This document shows, piece after piece, positions 33,103 through 42,718 of a DNA stretch of 49,507 bases (position 1 is its first letter; the number at the start of each line of letters is the position of its first letter). This DNA comes from Candidatus Oleimmundimicrobium sp. (GTDB lineage: Bacteria > Actinomycetota > Aquicultoria > UBA3085 > Oleimmundimicrobiaceae). Under the pieces are notes generated by a model. The model did no database searches. It saw nothing but the letters and a program-made list of their open reading frames with translations, and was not told the DNA's origin. The stretch covers positions 1-49,507 of the forward strand of contig NZ_JAUSCH010000007.1 of assembly GCF_030651595.1 (NCBI RefSeq), given 5' to 3'. Position numbers and translations under genes: made by a program.

Positions 33103-34491
33103 GTGGAATTTAAAGGAAAAAAAATTTTAGTTTTAGGAATGGCCCGAAGCGGTATAGCTGCAGCTAAAAAATTAAAATCTATGGGAGCAGAAGTTTTAGT
33201 CGTAGATAAGGGGGATAACTCCTCTTTGCGTAAAACGGCCAACATTCTCAAAAAAGAAGGCATTTCTGTTCACATCGGGTCACAACCGCCACATATTTTA
33301 AAAGGGCAAGAGATTATTATTATTAGTCCGGGGATTCCAAACAGCATCTCCTTAGTGGAAAAAGCGATGAAGGATGGAGTGTCCATATGGAGTGAGATAG
33401 AGCTTGCTTATCGCCTTGCCGGCCCGTCGCCTTTTATTATCGGAATTACGGGAACAAACGGGAAAACAACAACTACTATGTTGATTGGCGAGATGTATAA
33501 AAAAATGTTTCCCACAGTGGTCGCGGGGAATATTGGGCAACCGCTAATAGAAAGTATTGGCAATACTTTACTGAATACCAAATTTATTGTGGAATTGAGC
33601 AGTTTTCAGCTTGAAAATATCATAAAATTTCAACCTCGGATAAGTGTTCTTTTAAACATAACGGATGACCATCTTGACCGGTACACAGGTATCGATGATT
33701 ACGCAAAAGCAAAGGCAAGAATATTTTCCAGTCAAACCGAAGAAGATTATGCAATTTTAAATTATGATGATCCTCTGGTTTGGAGTTTTGCTCCCTCCAT
33801 AAAAGGAAAAATCTTCCCTTTTAGCAAGTTCAACCAATTTAAAGTGGGGATTTTTGTTAAATCCGGCAAAATTTTCTTTAAAAACGGTAAAGTTAGTAAG
33901 GAAATTTGCGCAGTTGATGAGTTGAAAATTAAAGGTGAACATAATTTAGATAATGTTATGGCCGCCGCAGCGGCTGCTTTAATCGGTGGTGTTCCGTTGA
34001 AATTAGTGAGAGAAGCGCTTTTGAGTTTCAAGGGACTGGAACATAGAGTTGAACACGTGGCTACCATCAAGGGGGTTGATTTTTATAATGATTCTAAAGC
34101 AACCAATCCGGATGCCGTGATTAAAGCGTTAACCTCTTTTGAAGATAGGCCAATAATTTTGCTTGCCGGAGGCCGTAATAAAGGGAACACTTTTCGAGGT
34201 GTTGCCGAGGCCGCTAAGGGCAAAGTGAAAACGGCAATTTTGTTTGGCGAAGCAGCAGATGAAATAAGAACCGCTTTCCATGCATCAGGCATAACGACGA
34301 AAAAGAGCCCTTCTTTAGTTGATGCGGTTCATGCAGCCGTCGATGTTTCTGAAGCCAATGACGTTATCCTTCTTTCCCCAGCTTGTGCAAGTTTTGATAT
34401 GTTTGCTAGTTATAAGGAGAGGGGAGAAGTTTTTAAAGAGGCCATAATATTACAGAAAAAGGAAAATTTTTATGGCTCGAAAAAAGCTTAA
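33103..34491 (+). CDS. murD: UDP-MurNAc-L-alanine D-glutamate ligase
   Basis: Adds D-glutamate to UDP-MurNAc-L-Ala. 462 residues: an N-terminal Rossmann-like domain (KILVLGMARSGIAAAKKL), P-loop GITGTNGKTTTTMLI, ELSSFQLENI, NITDDHLDRY, and a C-terminal domain with HRVEHVATIKGVDFYNDSKATNPD and LLSPACASFDMFASYKERG. All conserved motifs are there. The GTG at 33103 is taken because AGGA (33090-33093) then has a 9-base spacing; the TTG at 33094 would follow it with none. Its end overlaps ftsW by 20 bases. Confidence 0.94.
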   Translation: MEFKGKKILVLGMARSGIAAAKKLKSMGAEVLVVDKGDNSSLRKTANILKKEGISVHIGSQPPHILKGQEIIIISPGIPNSISLVEKAMKDGVSIWSEIELAYRLAGPSPFIIGITGTNGKTTTTMLIGEMYKKMFPTVVAGNIGQPLIESIGNTLLNTKFIVELSSFQLENIIKFQPRISVLLNITDDHLDRYTGIDDYAKAKARIFSSQTEEDYAILNYDDPLVWSFAPSIKGKIFPFSKFNQFKVGIFVKSGKIFFKNGKVSKEICAVDELKIKGEHNLDNVMAAAAAALIGGVPLKLVREALLSFKGLEHRVEHVATIKGVDFYNDSKATNPDAVIKALTSFEDRPIILLAGGRNKGNTFRGVAEAAKGKVKTAILFGEAADEIRTAFHASGITTKKSPSLVDAVHAAVDVSEANDVILLSPACASFDMFASYKERGEVFKEAIILQKKENFYGSKKA

Positions 34492-35599
34492 AACGAGATT
34501 ATCTTGGATTTTACTGGGAACAACTTCAATTTTACTTTTTATTGGAGCTGTTATGGTTTTAAACGCGAGCTCAGTTATGGCTTTTTCAAATAAAGGGGAT
34601 AGTTGTTATTATCTTAAACGGCAAGTTATATCTATTTTAATTGGTTTGTTAGGAATGGTTGTATTTGCTTGTTTGGATTATCGTTTTTTAAGAAAGTTTT
34701 CATCGGCATTTATTTGTCTATCTGTAATTCTTCTTATTTTAATTTTTGTTCCAGGGATTGGGCAGGAAGTTGGAGGGGCGCGCAGGTGGATTTCGGTTGG
34801 AGGTTACTCATTTCAGCCTTCGGAATTTGTAAAGTTTGCAGTAGTTTTATATGCTGCTGATATTTTAGCCAAAAGATGTGGTAAATTAAAAAAAATTAAA
34901 GACTTATTCGTTCCTTTTTTAGGAGTTATGGGATTAATCGTTGCATTACTGTTTATGCAGCCCCACTTAGGCGCAATTTTAATTATTTGTTTTTCTGTTT
35001 TTTTTCTTATGTTTTTAAATGAAGTTAAATTGCGTCATTTGGCGAGTTTAGGGTTAGTTGGTTTGTTTTTGGTCGGTGTGTCTATTATGTTTGAGCCGTA
35101 TCGGTTAAGGAGGTTTTTTGCTTTTTTAAATCCCTGGGGAGATCCGAAAGATACGGGATTTCATATAATTCAGTCGTTACTTGCGTTTGGCTCCGGCGGT
35201 TTAACCGGAACAGGGCTTGGCATGAGTCGACAAAAATTTTTATATCTTCCCGAAGCGCATACGGATTTTATATTTGCGATAATCGGCGAGGAGTTTGGTC
35301 TACTTGGCACGCTTACCGTGGTTTTTTTATTTCTTGTTTTGATTTTTACCGGTTTAACTATATCATTCAAATCTAACAATAATTTTGGAAAATTGTTGGG
35401 CTGCGGAATGGTTTGCTTGATTGCCACCCAAGCTTTAATTAATATGGGTGGAGTTACGGGGATTTTACCAATTACCGGGATAACACTCCCTTTTTTGAGT
35501 TACGGGGGTTCATCGCTTTTAGTTAATCTCTGCGGTATTGGTGTTTTATTAAATATTGCGAATTCATCAAAGAAAAAAAGATCTATTTTACGGAGTTAA
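34472..35599 (+). CDS. ftsW: Septal peptidoglycan glycosyltransferase FtsW (SEDS family)
   Basis: Polymerises lipid II at the septum with FtsI. 375 residues, about ten membrane helices. SEDS motifs: GGARRWISVGGYSFQPSEFVK, MQPHLGAILIICF, and GFHIIQSLLAFGSGGLTGTGLG with LPEAHTDFIFAIIGEEFG, then GITLPFLSYGGSSLLVN. The acidic residue in the PEAHTDFIF loop is in the usual place. The start lies inside the 3' end of murD, a coupling arrangement common in this cluster. RodA is an alternative by sequence; position selects FtsW. Confidence 0.94.
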   Translation: MARKKLKTRLSWILLGTTSILLFIGAVMVLNASSVMAFSNKGDSCYYLKRQVISILIGLLGMVVFACLDYRFLRKFSSAFICLSVILLILIFVPGIGQEVGGARRWISVGGYSFQPSEFVKFAVVLYAADILAKRCGKLKKIKDLFVPFLGVMGLIVALLFMQPHLGAILIICFSVFFLMFLNEVKLRHLASLGLVGLFLVGVSIMFEPYRLRRFFAFLNPWGDPKDTGFHIIQSLLAFGSGGLTGTGLGMSRQKFLYLPEAHTDFIFAIIGEEFGLLGTLTVVFLFLVLIFTGLTISFKSNNNFGKLLGCGMVCLIATQALINMGGVTGILPITGITLPFLSYGGSSLLVNLCGIGVLLNIANSSKKKRSILRS

Positions 35600-35600
35600 T

Positions 35601-36704
35601 ATGCGAGTTATTATTACCGGCGGAGGAACAGCCGGACACATTTACCCAGGATTAGCGATAGCCGATGAGATTAAAAATCATATATCTGAGGCTAATATTT
35701 TATTTGTGGGAACAAAAAAGGGTTTAGAGGCAACGGTTGTTCCTAAGGCGGGTTATGATTTTAAAACAATAAATATTTATGGGCTTAAAAGGAAAATTTC
35801 CCTTCATATTTTTGTGACTCTTCTCTCTTTTTTTGCCAGCTCTTTAAAATCGCTAAAAATATTGCGTGATTTTCGACCTCAGGTTGTTGTGGGCACGGGT
35901 GGTTACGTGAGCGCTCCATTAATTGGGATGGCAATTTTGCTTAGAATTCCGACTATTATTCACGAACAGAATTCAGTGCCCGGATTGGTCAACAAGGTGA
36001 TGGGGAAGTGGGTGGATGTAGTGACTGCATCTTTCCCCGACACAAAGAGCTTTTTTAAGGGAAATTGTATAGTAACCGGGAATCCAGTTCGAAAAGAAAT
36101 TTTAAAAACTGGGCGAAAAGAGGCCTTAAGCTATTTTCCCATTGACTCAAAAAGAAAAACTTTGCTGGTTTTTGGGGGGAGTCAAGGTTCAAAACGAATT
36201 AATGAATCATTAATAGAAGCATATGATAAATTTCGTTACTGTGGTAATTTACAGATAATTCATGTTACGGGTAGGATTGCTTTTGACGGAATTTCGGATA
36301 AAATAGAAAAACAGAAAAGACGGGAAGACAAGGTGTTGTACAACTGCTATTCTTATTTAGATTCTATCGGTAAAGCATATGCCGCGTCGGATTTAGTTCT
36401 TAGCCGAGCAGGGGCAACCACAATAGCGGAGATTACAGCCATAGGTATTCCCTCAATTTTGGTTCCTTACCCTTATGCTACGGGTAATCATCAAGAGAAA
36501 AATGCTCTTATTTTGGAACATAAAGGAGCTTCTCGGATGATTTTAGATAAGGAATTAAACGGCATAGCGGTTTTTAATTTAGTAAATGAGCTAATTTTTA
36601 ATGATGAGTCTCTTGGCAAGATGAGGAAGAATGCGGCTATGATTGGGAAACCCAAGGCGGCTTTTGAGATAGTGAAATTAGTGAAGATGCTTGGAGAAAG
36701 GTAA
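35601..36704 (+). CDS. murG: Lipid II synthase, UDP-GlcNAc transferase MurG
   Basis: Adds GlcNAc to lipid I on the inner face of the membrane. 367 residues, GT-B fold: N-terminal loop MRVIITGGGTAGHIYPGLAIADE, GTGGYVSAPLIGMA, IHEQNSVPGLVNK, C-terminal GGSQGSKRINESLIEA, and SRAGATTIAEITAIGIPSILVPYPYATGNHQEKNA, the sugar-nucleotide site. The ATG at 35601 has GGAG 5 bases upstream and abuts the ftsW stop. A longer frame from 35556 is rejected. A repeat-bearing spacer follows. Confidence 0.95.
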   Translation: MRVIITGGGTAGHIYPGLAIADEIKNHISEANILFVGTKKGLEATVVPKAGYDFKTINIYGLKRKISLHIFVTLLSFFASSLKSLKILRDFRPQVVVGTGGYVSAPLIGMAILLRIPTIIHEQNSVPGLVNKVMGKWVDVVTASFPDTKSFFKGNCIVTGNPVRKEILKTGRKEALSYFPIDSKRKTLLVFGGSQGSKRINESLIEAYDKFRYCGNLQIIHVTGRIAFDGISDKIEKQKRREDKVLYNCYSYLDSIGKAYAASDLVLSRAGATTIAEITAIGIPSILVPYPYATGNHQEKNALILEHKGASRMILDKELNGIAVFNLVNELIFNDESLGKMRKNAAMIGKPKAAFEIVKLVKMLGER

Positions 36705-36879
36705 AAAACAGCCATCAGTCTCCAGACTCCATGGAAAAATATAAATATAGAATATAGCGTATAGAGTATAGAGTAGAGAGCAGTTCATTCTTATCATTAT
36801 GAGGGTTTAGTCCGCTTTGCTTAATGACAAGTAAACTAACAAACTAACAACTTTAAAGAAGGCTAAGAAAAGGAAAGTT
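36705..36879. repeat. Repeat-bearing spacer inside the division cluster
   Basis: Contains TATAGCGTATAGAGTATAGAG (about 36752-36772) followed by TAGAGAGCAG, members of the same purine-rich family as 591-981 and 19318-19695. The opening CAGTCTCCAGACTCCATGG resembles the start of the spacer at 19318. Only the ribosome site of murC is otherwise recognisable. Confidence 0.55.
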
Positions 36880-38265
36880 ATGGATTACAAAAAGATACAT
36901 TTTATTGGGATTGGTGGAGCAGGAATGAGTGGCATCGCCAAAGTGCTTTTAAGTATGGGTTATAACGTTTCCGGCTCCGACTTGAAGGAATCGCGCAACA
37001 CTTTAGCCCTAAAAGAGCAAGGCGCAAAGATAGTAATTGGTCATAATCCCAAAAACATAAACTTTGCAGATGTAGTTGTTGTTTCATCTGCGATTAAAGA
37101 AAACAATTCAGAATTAAAGTTTGCCAGAGAAAAGAAAGTGCCAGTGCTCAAACGTGCGGAAATGCTATCAAAAATGAGCGAGGGGAAAATTGGCATAGCA
37201 GTTGCGGGAACCCATGGGAAAACGACGACCACATCTATTATATCGTCTGTATTTGAGCAAAATAATTTAGACCCCACTTTTTTAATTGGAGGAGAATTAA
37301 ACGATATTGGGAGTAACGCAAAATATGGAAAAGGTGAGTTTTTTATTGCAGAGGCCGATGAAAGTGATGGCTCTCTACTTTTTTTGAAGCCAAAGATGAT
37401 AGTAATTACAAATATTGAAAAAGATCACTTAGATTATTTCAAATCAATAGAGGACATTGAGTCAACTTTTCTTAAGTTTGTTGAATCGCTTCCCCCGGAT
37501 GGGCATCTTATTATAAATGGTGACCACCCAACAAATAAAAAGTTTATAAAAAAGATTAAAAGTAAATATATTACCTATGGTTTTGAGGAATCAAATGATT
37601 ATCAGGCTAAAAATTTAAAACTTGGTGCGCTTGACAGTTCCTTTGATCTTTTCGTAAAGAATAAAAAAAGAGAAAGTGTGCATTTAAATCTTCCGGGCAG
37701 ACATAACATCTGTAATTCACTTGCCGCGTTTGCGATTGGAAACTTGGCCGGAATTAAATTTTCAGATGTGGCGAATGTATTAGCTGAATTTAACGGAGTT
37801 AAAAGAAGATTCCAGGTAGTTGGAGATTCTTTGGGAATAACGGTCGTAGATGACTATGCGCATCATCCGTCGGAAGTTAAGGTCACTTTAGATGCCGCAA
37901 AGCAAGGTGACTGGGGCAGGATTGTCTGTGTTTTTCAACCGCACAGGTATTCTAGAACCAAATTTTTAGCTCGAGATTTTGGAAACTCTTTTAACCAAGC
38001 TGACGTTGTAATTGTTACAGATATTTATGGTGCGGGAGAAATGCCTGAGCCGGGAATAGACGGAAAACTTATTTTAAACTTTATTATAGAAGAAAACCCT
38101 CGCTCAAACGCAGTATATTTGCCTAAAAAAGTTGACGTGAAGGACTTCCTTTCCATATATGCAGAAAAGGGAGATTTAATTTTAACAATGGGAGCGGGCG
38201 ATATTCACCTGGTAGGCGAAGATTTTCTTTTATCCCTAAAGGAAAAAGAGGCGATATCGGGGTGA
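36880..38265 (+). CDS. murC: UDP-MurNAc L-alanine ligase
   Basis: First amino-acid ligase of the pathway, adding L-alanine to UDP-MurNAc. 461 residues: HFIGIGGAGMSGIAKVLLSMG, P-loop AGTHGKTTTTSII, EADESDGSLLFLKP, NIEKDHLDYF, and the C-terminal FNGVKRRFQVVGD, DDYAHHPSEVKVTLDAAK and VFQPHRYSRTKFL. A single complete MurC, not fused to MurB. The ATG at 36880 follows AGGAAAG. TGA at 38263-38265 forms part of the next gene's ribosome site. Confidence 0.96.
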   Translation: MDYKKIHFIGIGGAGMSGIAKVLLSMGYNVSGSDLKESRNTLALKEQGAKIVIGHNPKNINFADVVVVSSAIKENNSELKFAREKKVPVLKRAEMLSKMSEGKIGIAVAGTHGKTTTTSIISSVFEQNNLDPTFLIGGELNDIGSNAKYGKGEFFIAEADESDGSLLFLKPKMIVITNIEKDHLDYFKSIEDIESTFLKFVESLPPDGHLIINGDHPTNKKFIKKIKSKYITYGFEESNDYQAKNLKLGALDSSFDLFVKNKKRESVHLNLPGRHNICNSLAAFAIGNLAGIKFSDVANVLAEFNGVKRRFQVVGDSLGITVVDDYAHHPSEVKVTLDAAKQGDWGRIVCVFQPHRYSRTKFLARDFGNSFNQADVVIVTDIYGAGEMPEPGIDGKLILNFIIEENPRSNAVYLPKKVDVKDFLSIYAEKGDLILTMGAGDIHLVGEDFLLSLKEKEAISG

Positions 38266-38269
38266 GCAA

Positions 38270-39199
38270 TTGAACGAGGCGCGTGCTCTGGAAAAAGCAT
38301 ATTTAAGATTAAATAGAGAAATGTCAGGAAGGATTTATCGCAATGTTTCCATGGCTAAACAGGTAACGGTTAGAACGGGTGGCCCGGTAGCTATTTTAGC
38401 TGTTGCGAATACAATAAGTGATTTGAGGTTATTACTTCAAACGGCTGACAGATATCGAATTCCTTACTTTGTGTTGGGTAAGGGGTCAAATCTTTTAGTT
38501 TCCGATAAGGGGTATAAAGGAATAGCTATTGAGTTGGGCTCTGATTTTAAGAAAATTTCTTTGGATCGACATTGCATCCAGGCAGGAGCGGCAACCTCTC
38601 TTTCAACATTGGCACAGGTAGCATGGAAAAACTCCTTAAATAATTTGACTTTTTCTGTTGGAATTCCAGGTACCCTGGGCGGTGCTTTGGTTATGAACGC
38701 GGGGGCTCACGATGGATGTATGTCAAACATTGTCAGCACTGTTACAATTTATACACATAATTGTGAGCTTCAGATTTTAAATAAAACAGAGCTAGGATTC
38801 GGTTATCGCACCAGTTCTATTCCATCGTATGGAATTATAGTGGAAGCAATGTTAAAGTTAGAGCCGGGAAATCAAAATAGAATTAGATTTTTAATGGAAA
38901 GATATTTTAGAAAAAGAAAAGAAACCCAGCCTTTTGAGCATCCCAGCGCTGGCTGTGTTTTTAAGAATACTTCAGGGATATCGGCAGGTAAACTTATAGA
39001 TGGGGTTGGTTGTAAAGGATGGCGCATTGGAGACGCGGAAGTGTCCACAAAACATGCCAATTTTATAGTTAATTTGGGTGGGGCAACCGCCACTGATATT
39101 TATAAATTAATTAAAGAAGTACAACTCAAAGTTTATCGGGAAAAGGGTGTTTTACTGGAACCAGAAATTAATATCTTAGGTGAATTTAAAGATGAATAA
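38270..39199 (+). CDS. murB: UDP-N-acetylenolpyruvylglucosamine reductase
   Basis: FAD enzyme that reduces enolpyruvyl-UDP-GlcNAc to UDP-MurNAc with NADPH. 309 residues: FAD-binding domain with VTVRTGGPVAIL, VLGKGSNLLVSDKGYKGIAIEL, and VGIPGTLGGALVMNAGAHDG, and the C-terminal catalytic part with FGYRTSSI, KRKETQPFEHPSAGCVFKN (serine of the PSAGC loop) and KHANFIVNLGGATATDI. Type II length. The TTG at 38270 is preceded by GGGGTGA. MurA is not present in the window. Confidence 0.95.
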   Translation: MNEARALEKAYLRLNREMSGRIYRNVSMAKQVTVRTGGPVAILAVANTISDLRLLLQTADRYRIPYFVLGKGSNLLVSDKGYKGIAIELGSDFKKISLDRHCIQAGAATSLSTLAQVAWKNSLNNLTFSVGIPGTLGGALVMNAGAHDGCMSNIVSTVTIYTHNCELQILNKTELGFGYRTSSIPSYGIIVEAMLKLEPGNQNRIRFLMERYFRKRKETQPFEHPSAGCVFKNTSGISAGKLIDGVGCKGWRIGDAEVSTKHANFIVNLGGATATDIYKLIKEVQLKVYREKGVLLEPEINILGEFKDE

Positions 39200-40004
39200 A
39201 AAAATTGTTCAAGACAAAGCTACTCAACGAATGAGGAACATTAAAAAAATCAAGAAAAAGAGGCGTTTAGTTACATTGTCCCTTTTTCTCTTAATAGTCA
39301 TTGGGATTGTTGGGCTCGTCTTTCTTTGTAATTCAGATTTTTTTAACATTAAAAAAATAATAGTTGTTGGGAATAAACATGTTTCTGAAGATAAAATTAT
39401 TAAGCAGAGCAGCATAGGCACAAACACAAGTTTGTTTGGCCTGCCATCTAATGAAATAAGAACAAGAATTCTTAAGGAAGCATGGATTGAGGATGTGGAA
39501 GTAGTTCGTCATTTTCCAAACTCAGTAGAGCTCAAGGTAGTTGAGAGAGAAGCAATTGCCATTGTTCCCTTTCAAGACATCTACTTGATAGTAGATAAAA
39601 ACCTTGTTGTATTGGAGTCACGAGAATCGATTGATGATTTGGCCCTTCCGGTAATATTGGACTTAAAATTAACTAAGGCAAAAATTGGTGAAAAAATTAA
39701 TTTGCCTAGTTTGGAAAATGCCGTTAATTGCCTTGTATCTTTCGATAAAGATTTCAGAAAGACCATAATTATGGCTAACGCTCCTTCGATAGAAAAATTA
39801 ACTCTTATGATTTCGGTGAAAAATGGTGATGGAGAGTTACATGATGTCGAGGTTTTATACGGGGAAGCCGATGATGAAGATGTTGCTTTAAGGAAGAATG
39901 CCATTATTAAGAAGATACTTACAGAGAGCAAAAAGCATGTAATCTATATCGATGTGAGGGTTGTCACAAATCCGGCTGTTAAGTTTCTTGACGACGTTTA
40001 TTAA
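39192..40004 (+). CDS. ftsQ: Cell division protein FtsQ/DivIB
   Basis: Bitopic division protein that links FtsL and other parts. 270 residues from ATG 39192: a very basic cytoplasmic tail (RMRNIKKIKKKRRLVT), one membrane helix (LSLFLLIVIGIVGLVFLC), a POTRA domain (FFNIKKIIVVGNKHVSEDKIIKQSSIGTNTSLFGL), then ILKEAWIEDVEVVRHFPNSVELKVVEREAIAIV, the FtsQ core. The GTG at 39180 lies within the AGGTGA ribosome site, so the ATG 8 bases later is taken. Overlaps the end of murB by 8 bases. Confidence 0.92.
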   Translation: MNKKIVQDKATQRMRNIKKIKKKRRLVTLSLFLLIVIGIVGLVFLCNSDFFNIKKIIVVGNKHVSEDKIIKQSSIGTNTSLFGLPSNEIRTRILKEAWIEDVEVVRHFPNSVELKVVEREAIAIVPFQDIYLIVDKNLVVLESRESIDDLALPVILDLKLTKAKIGEKINLPSLENAVNCLVSFDKDFRKTIIMANAPSIEKLTLMISVKNGDGELHDVEVLYGEADDEDVALRKNAIIKKILTESKKHVIYIDVRVVTNPAVKFLDDVY

Positions 40005-40071
40005 TTTTTAAAAATTGGTTGCATTTTTAAAATAGATAATATAAGGTTTATGTTAAGGTTTACCAGCAAAT

Positions 40072-40101
40072 ACTCTCAAGTACAACTTGAGAGTTTGGTT
40101 T
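40072..40101 (+). terminator. Hairpin in the ftsZ leader, possible attenuator
   Basis: Perfect 10-bp inverted repeat ACTCTCAAGT (40072-40081) and ACTTGAGAGT (40085-40094) with a 3-base loop, followed by TTGGTTT. The T-run is imperfect, so termination may be partial. It would separate ftsZ expression from upstream genes or protect the ftsZ message. Weak -35/-10 candidates (TTGGTT 40015, TAATAT 40037) lie upstream of it. Confidence 0.5.
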
Positions 40102-40127
40102 AAAAAGGTTTTTAAAGGAGGAAATAA

Positions 40128-41180
40128 ATGTCAAATAACATAGCAAAAAACTACTTAGCTTTAATTAAAGTTGTTGGTGTCGGTGGTGGAGGGACTAATG
40201 CCGTTAACAGAATGATTGAGGCTAATTTAAAGGGTTGTGAATTTATTGCGATTAATACTGATTCGCAAGCACTTTTAATGTCTGACGCTGATTTTAAAGT
40301 TCATATCGGTGAAAAACTTACAAAAGGTTTGGGAGCCGGGGCAAATCCAGAAATTGGTTTTCAGGCGGCGCAAGAAAGCAGAGAGCAAATAAAAGAGGCA
40401 CTTCAAGGTGCTGATATGGTATTTATTACGGCCGGCAAGGGTGGCGGTACCGGAACGGGGGCCGCACCTGTTGTAGCTGAGGTGGCAAAAGAATTAGGTG
40501 CTTTAACTGTAGGAGTTGTCACAAGGCCATTCGGGTTTGAAGGAAGAAAACGTGCCATGCAAGCTGATGAGGGTATTGAAAACTTAAGGGAAAAAGTTGA
40601 TACGTTAATAATAATTCCAAACGACAAACTCCTTAATGTAGTAGAAAAAAAGACTTCAATTTTAGACGCATTTCGCGTTGCCGATGATGTTTTAAGGCAG
40701 GGCGTTCAAGGGATAACTGATTTAATAACAATGCCTGGATTGATTAATTTGGATTTTGCTGATGTTAGAACCATTATGGCAGACGCGGGATCATCGTTAA
40801 TGGGAATCGGAGAAGCTTCAGGAGAAAATCGAGCAGCAGAAGCTGCAAAAGCGGCAATTTCCAGCCCATTACTTGATTCATCAATTGAGGGGGCAAGAAG
40901 AGTTTTACTTAATATATCTGGCGGAAGAGATCTTGGACTGTTTGAAGTTAATGAGGCGGCTGAAGTTATTGCTACGGCTGCTCATCCTGATTCGAATATA
41001 ATATTTGGTGCTGTAATTGACGATAGCTTGGAGGATATGGTTAGAGTGACGGTTATTGCCACAGGGTTTGACAGGAAGAGGCAACAAGAAAAACTAGAAT
41101 TTGCTCTGGGCAAGGACGCATCACCCTCTTTTGAAACAAATGATCTTGATATTCCGGATTTTCTTAAAAAAACAGAATAA
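40128..41180 (+). CDS. ftsZ: Cell division GTPase FtsZ
   Basis: Tubulin-like protein that builds the division ring. 350 residues: [24 protein letters not shown], the GTP signature GGGTGTG at 105-111, [17 protein letters not shown], and [11 protein letters not shown] with the catalytic T7-loop aspartate. The linker is short, and the conserved C-terminal peptide [10 protein letters not shown] is intact. In this window no ftsA is found, so the peptide is expected to bind SepF, encoded four genes downstream. AAAGGAGG gives a strong ribosome site, in keeping with high expression. Confidence 0.98.
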   Translation: MSNNIAKNYLALIKVVGVGGGGTNAVNRMIEANLKGCEFIAINTDSQALLMSDADFKVHIGEKLTKGLGAGANPEIGFQAAQESREQIKEALQGADMVFITAGKGGGTGTGAAPVVAEVAKELGALTVGVVTRPFGFEGRKRAMQADEGIENLREKVDTLIIIPNDKLLNVVEKKTSILDAFRVADDVLRQGVQGITDLITMPGLINLDFADVRTIMADAGSSLMGIGEASGENRAAEAAKAAISSPLLDSSIEGARRVLLNISGGRDLGLFEVNEAAEVIATAAHPDSNIIFGAVIDDSLEDMVRVTVIATGFDRKRQQEKLEFALGKDASPSFETNDLDIPDFLKKTE

Positions 41181-41207
41181 AATCAACAAAAGGTGTTTGA
41201 ACGAACA

Positions 41208-42017
41208 ATGCCTTCTTTAAACCTTGAGCGGGTTGAAAAGGGAAAATTTGTATTTTTTACCTCAAAGGAGTTATTTCAAAAAAGCGATATTCTCATTGCT
41301 TTTACCACCAGGCTAAAGGGGGCCAGTAGTCCTCCTTATAAATCATTAAATCTAGCGTTTCATGTGGGCGACAAGAAAGAAAGAGTAATCCAAAATAGAA
41401 AAATTCTTTGTTCTGTCCTTAATTTAGATTTTCCTCGCCTTACTGCTTGTGAGCAGGTGCATGGTAATAATCTTGTAGTTGTTGACAAGAGCTTAATTGG
41501 GCGCGGTGCTTTTTCACATCATAATGCAATCTCAAATACAGACGCGCTTATTACTAATCAAACAAAAGTTCCGTTAGCTATTTTTTGCGCGGATTGTGTT
41601 CCAATAATCATTGTTGATCCAACGAAGCGAATTGTAAGCGTAGTTCATGCTGGCTGGAGAGGTTCTTACGCAGAAATTGCAAAAAAAACCGTACAGATGT
41701 TTGTCGATAAATTTCACTCTCTTCCTCAAAGCCTGTTTTCGTTTATCGGCCCATGTATAGGAGATTGTTGTTATAGAGTAGATTCTACTCTTGCTCAGGA
41801 ATTTGAAGAAAAATTTGCCCTTCACCTTGACACTCGGCAAGGTGAAAGTTACCTTAATCTTGTAGAAATAAATATTAATCAACTTTTAAAAAGTGGAATA
41901 AAGTCAGGAAATATTTACTGCAGTAATATTTGCACAAGTTGTGATTCCGATTTTTTTTCACACAGAAGGGAGAACGGTGTAACCGGCCGCCAAAGTGCCT
42001 TAGTAGCCGTTTTTTGA
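41208..42017 (+). CDS. pgeF: Peptidoglycan-editing factor, multicopper polyphenol oxidoreductase family
   Basis: 269 residues of the PgeF/YfiH (DUF152) family, thought to be a purine nucleoside phosphorylase or an editing hydrolase that removes miscoded cell-wall precursors. Metal-site residues are in place: EQVHGNNL (H), FCADCVPIII (C) and VHAGWRGSY (H), with FTTRLKGASS near the start and SFIGPCIGDCCYRVD. The ATG at 41208 follows AAAGGTG at some distance; a GTG at 41193 overlaps that site. Its stop overlaps the start of yggS. Neighbourhood next to ftsZ is usual in Gram-positives. Confidence 0.9.
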   Translation: MPSLNLERVEKGKFVFFTSKELFQKSDILIAFTTRLKGASSPPYKSLNLAFHVGDKKERVIQNRKILCSVLNLDFPRLTACEQVHGNNLVVVDKSLIGRGAFSHHNAISNTDALITNQTKVPLAIFCADCVPIIIVDPTKRIVSVVHAGWRGSYAEIAKKTVQMFVDKFHSLPQSLFSFIGPCIGDCCYRVDSTLAQEFEEKFALHLDTRQGESYLNLVEININQLLKSGIKSGNIYCSNICTSCDSDFFSHRRENGVTGRQSALVAVF

Positions 42018-42718
42018 TGGTTGAAAATGTTGCAGAAAATATTTTAAAAATACGTGAAAGAATATCGAAAGCGGCGTTGAAATCGGGTCATAAGCCCGAA
42101 GAGATAAGATTGGTTGCAGCTATAAAGAAAGTGCCGGCTAAAAAAGTTATTGAAGCAATAAATGCTGGTGTTGTTGATTTGGGTGAGAACCGGGTTCAGG
42201 ACGCTGTCGCTAAGTTTAACGAGGTAGGAGATTGTGTTAATTGGCATTTTATTGGCCACTTGCAACGCAATAAAGTTAAATATATTGTTCCGTTTGTTGA
42301 GTTAATTCATTCTGTTGATAGTATTAGGTTGGCGCGAGAGATTGATAAACAGGCAAGAAAAATAGGCAAGGTGCAGAAGGTTCTTTTAGAGGTGAATATT
42401 TCACACGAGAAGAGCAAATTTGGTTTTTTTTCAGATGAAATTAGTGCAAAATTAAAAGAGATAGCAAAACTTAAAAATGTGAAAGTTAAAGGATTGATGG
42501 GAATACCTCCTTTAACAGATAAACCGGAAAATTCACGAAGATTTTTTAAAGAACTTAAAGAAATTTTTGATAATATAATAAAAGAAAATGTTCTTTGCGT
42601 TGAATTTTCATATCTTTCTATGGGCATGACAAATGATTTTGAAGTGGCTATCGAAGAGGGGGCAAATATGGTTAGAATAGGAACAGGAATTTTTGGATTT
42701 AGGGAGGTTGTTAAATGA
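42017..42718 (+). CDS. yggS: PLP-homeostasis protein YggS/PROSC
   Basis: Single-domain PLP-binding protein of alanine-racemase fold III, 233 residues, that buffers pyridoxal phosphate rather than acting as an enzyme. Motifs: LVAAIKKVPAKKVIEAINAG (PLP lysine in AAIKK, where most relatives have V-S-K), GENRVQDA, WHFIGHLQRNKVKY, HSVDSIRLA, VKGLMGIPPLTD, and the phosphate loop LSMGMTNDFEVAIEEGANMVRIGTGIFG. The ATG at 42017 shares one base with the pgeF stop (TGATG). The next gene starts at ATGA overlapping its end, so pgeF-yggS-sepF are coupled. Confidence 0.93.
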   Translation: MVENVAENILKIRERISKAALKSGHKPEEIRLVAAIKKVPAKKVIEAINAGVVDLGENRVQDAVAKFNEVGDCVNWHFIGHLQRNKVKYIVPFVELIHSVDSIRLAREIDKQARKIGKVQKVLLEVNISHEKSKFGFFSDEISAKLKEIAKLKNVKVKGLMGIPPLTDKPENSRRFFKELKEIFDNIIKENVLCVEFSYLSMGMTNDFEVAIEEGANMVRIGTGIFGFREVVK

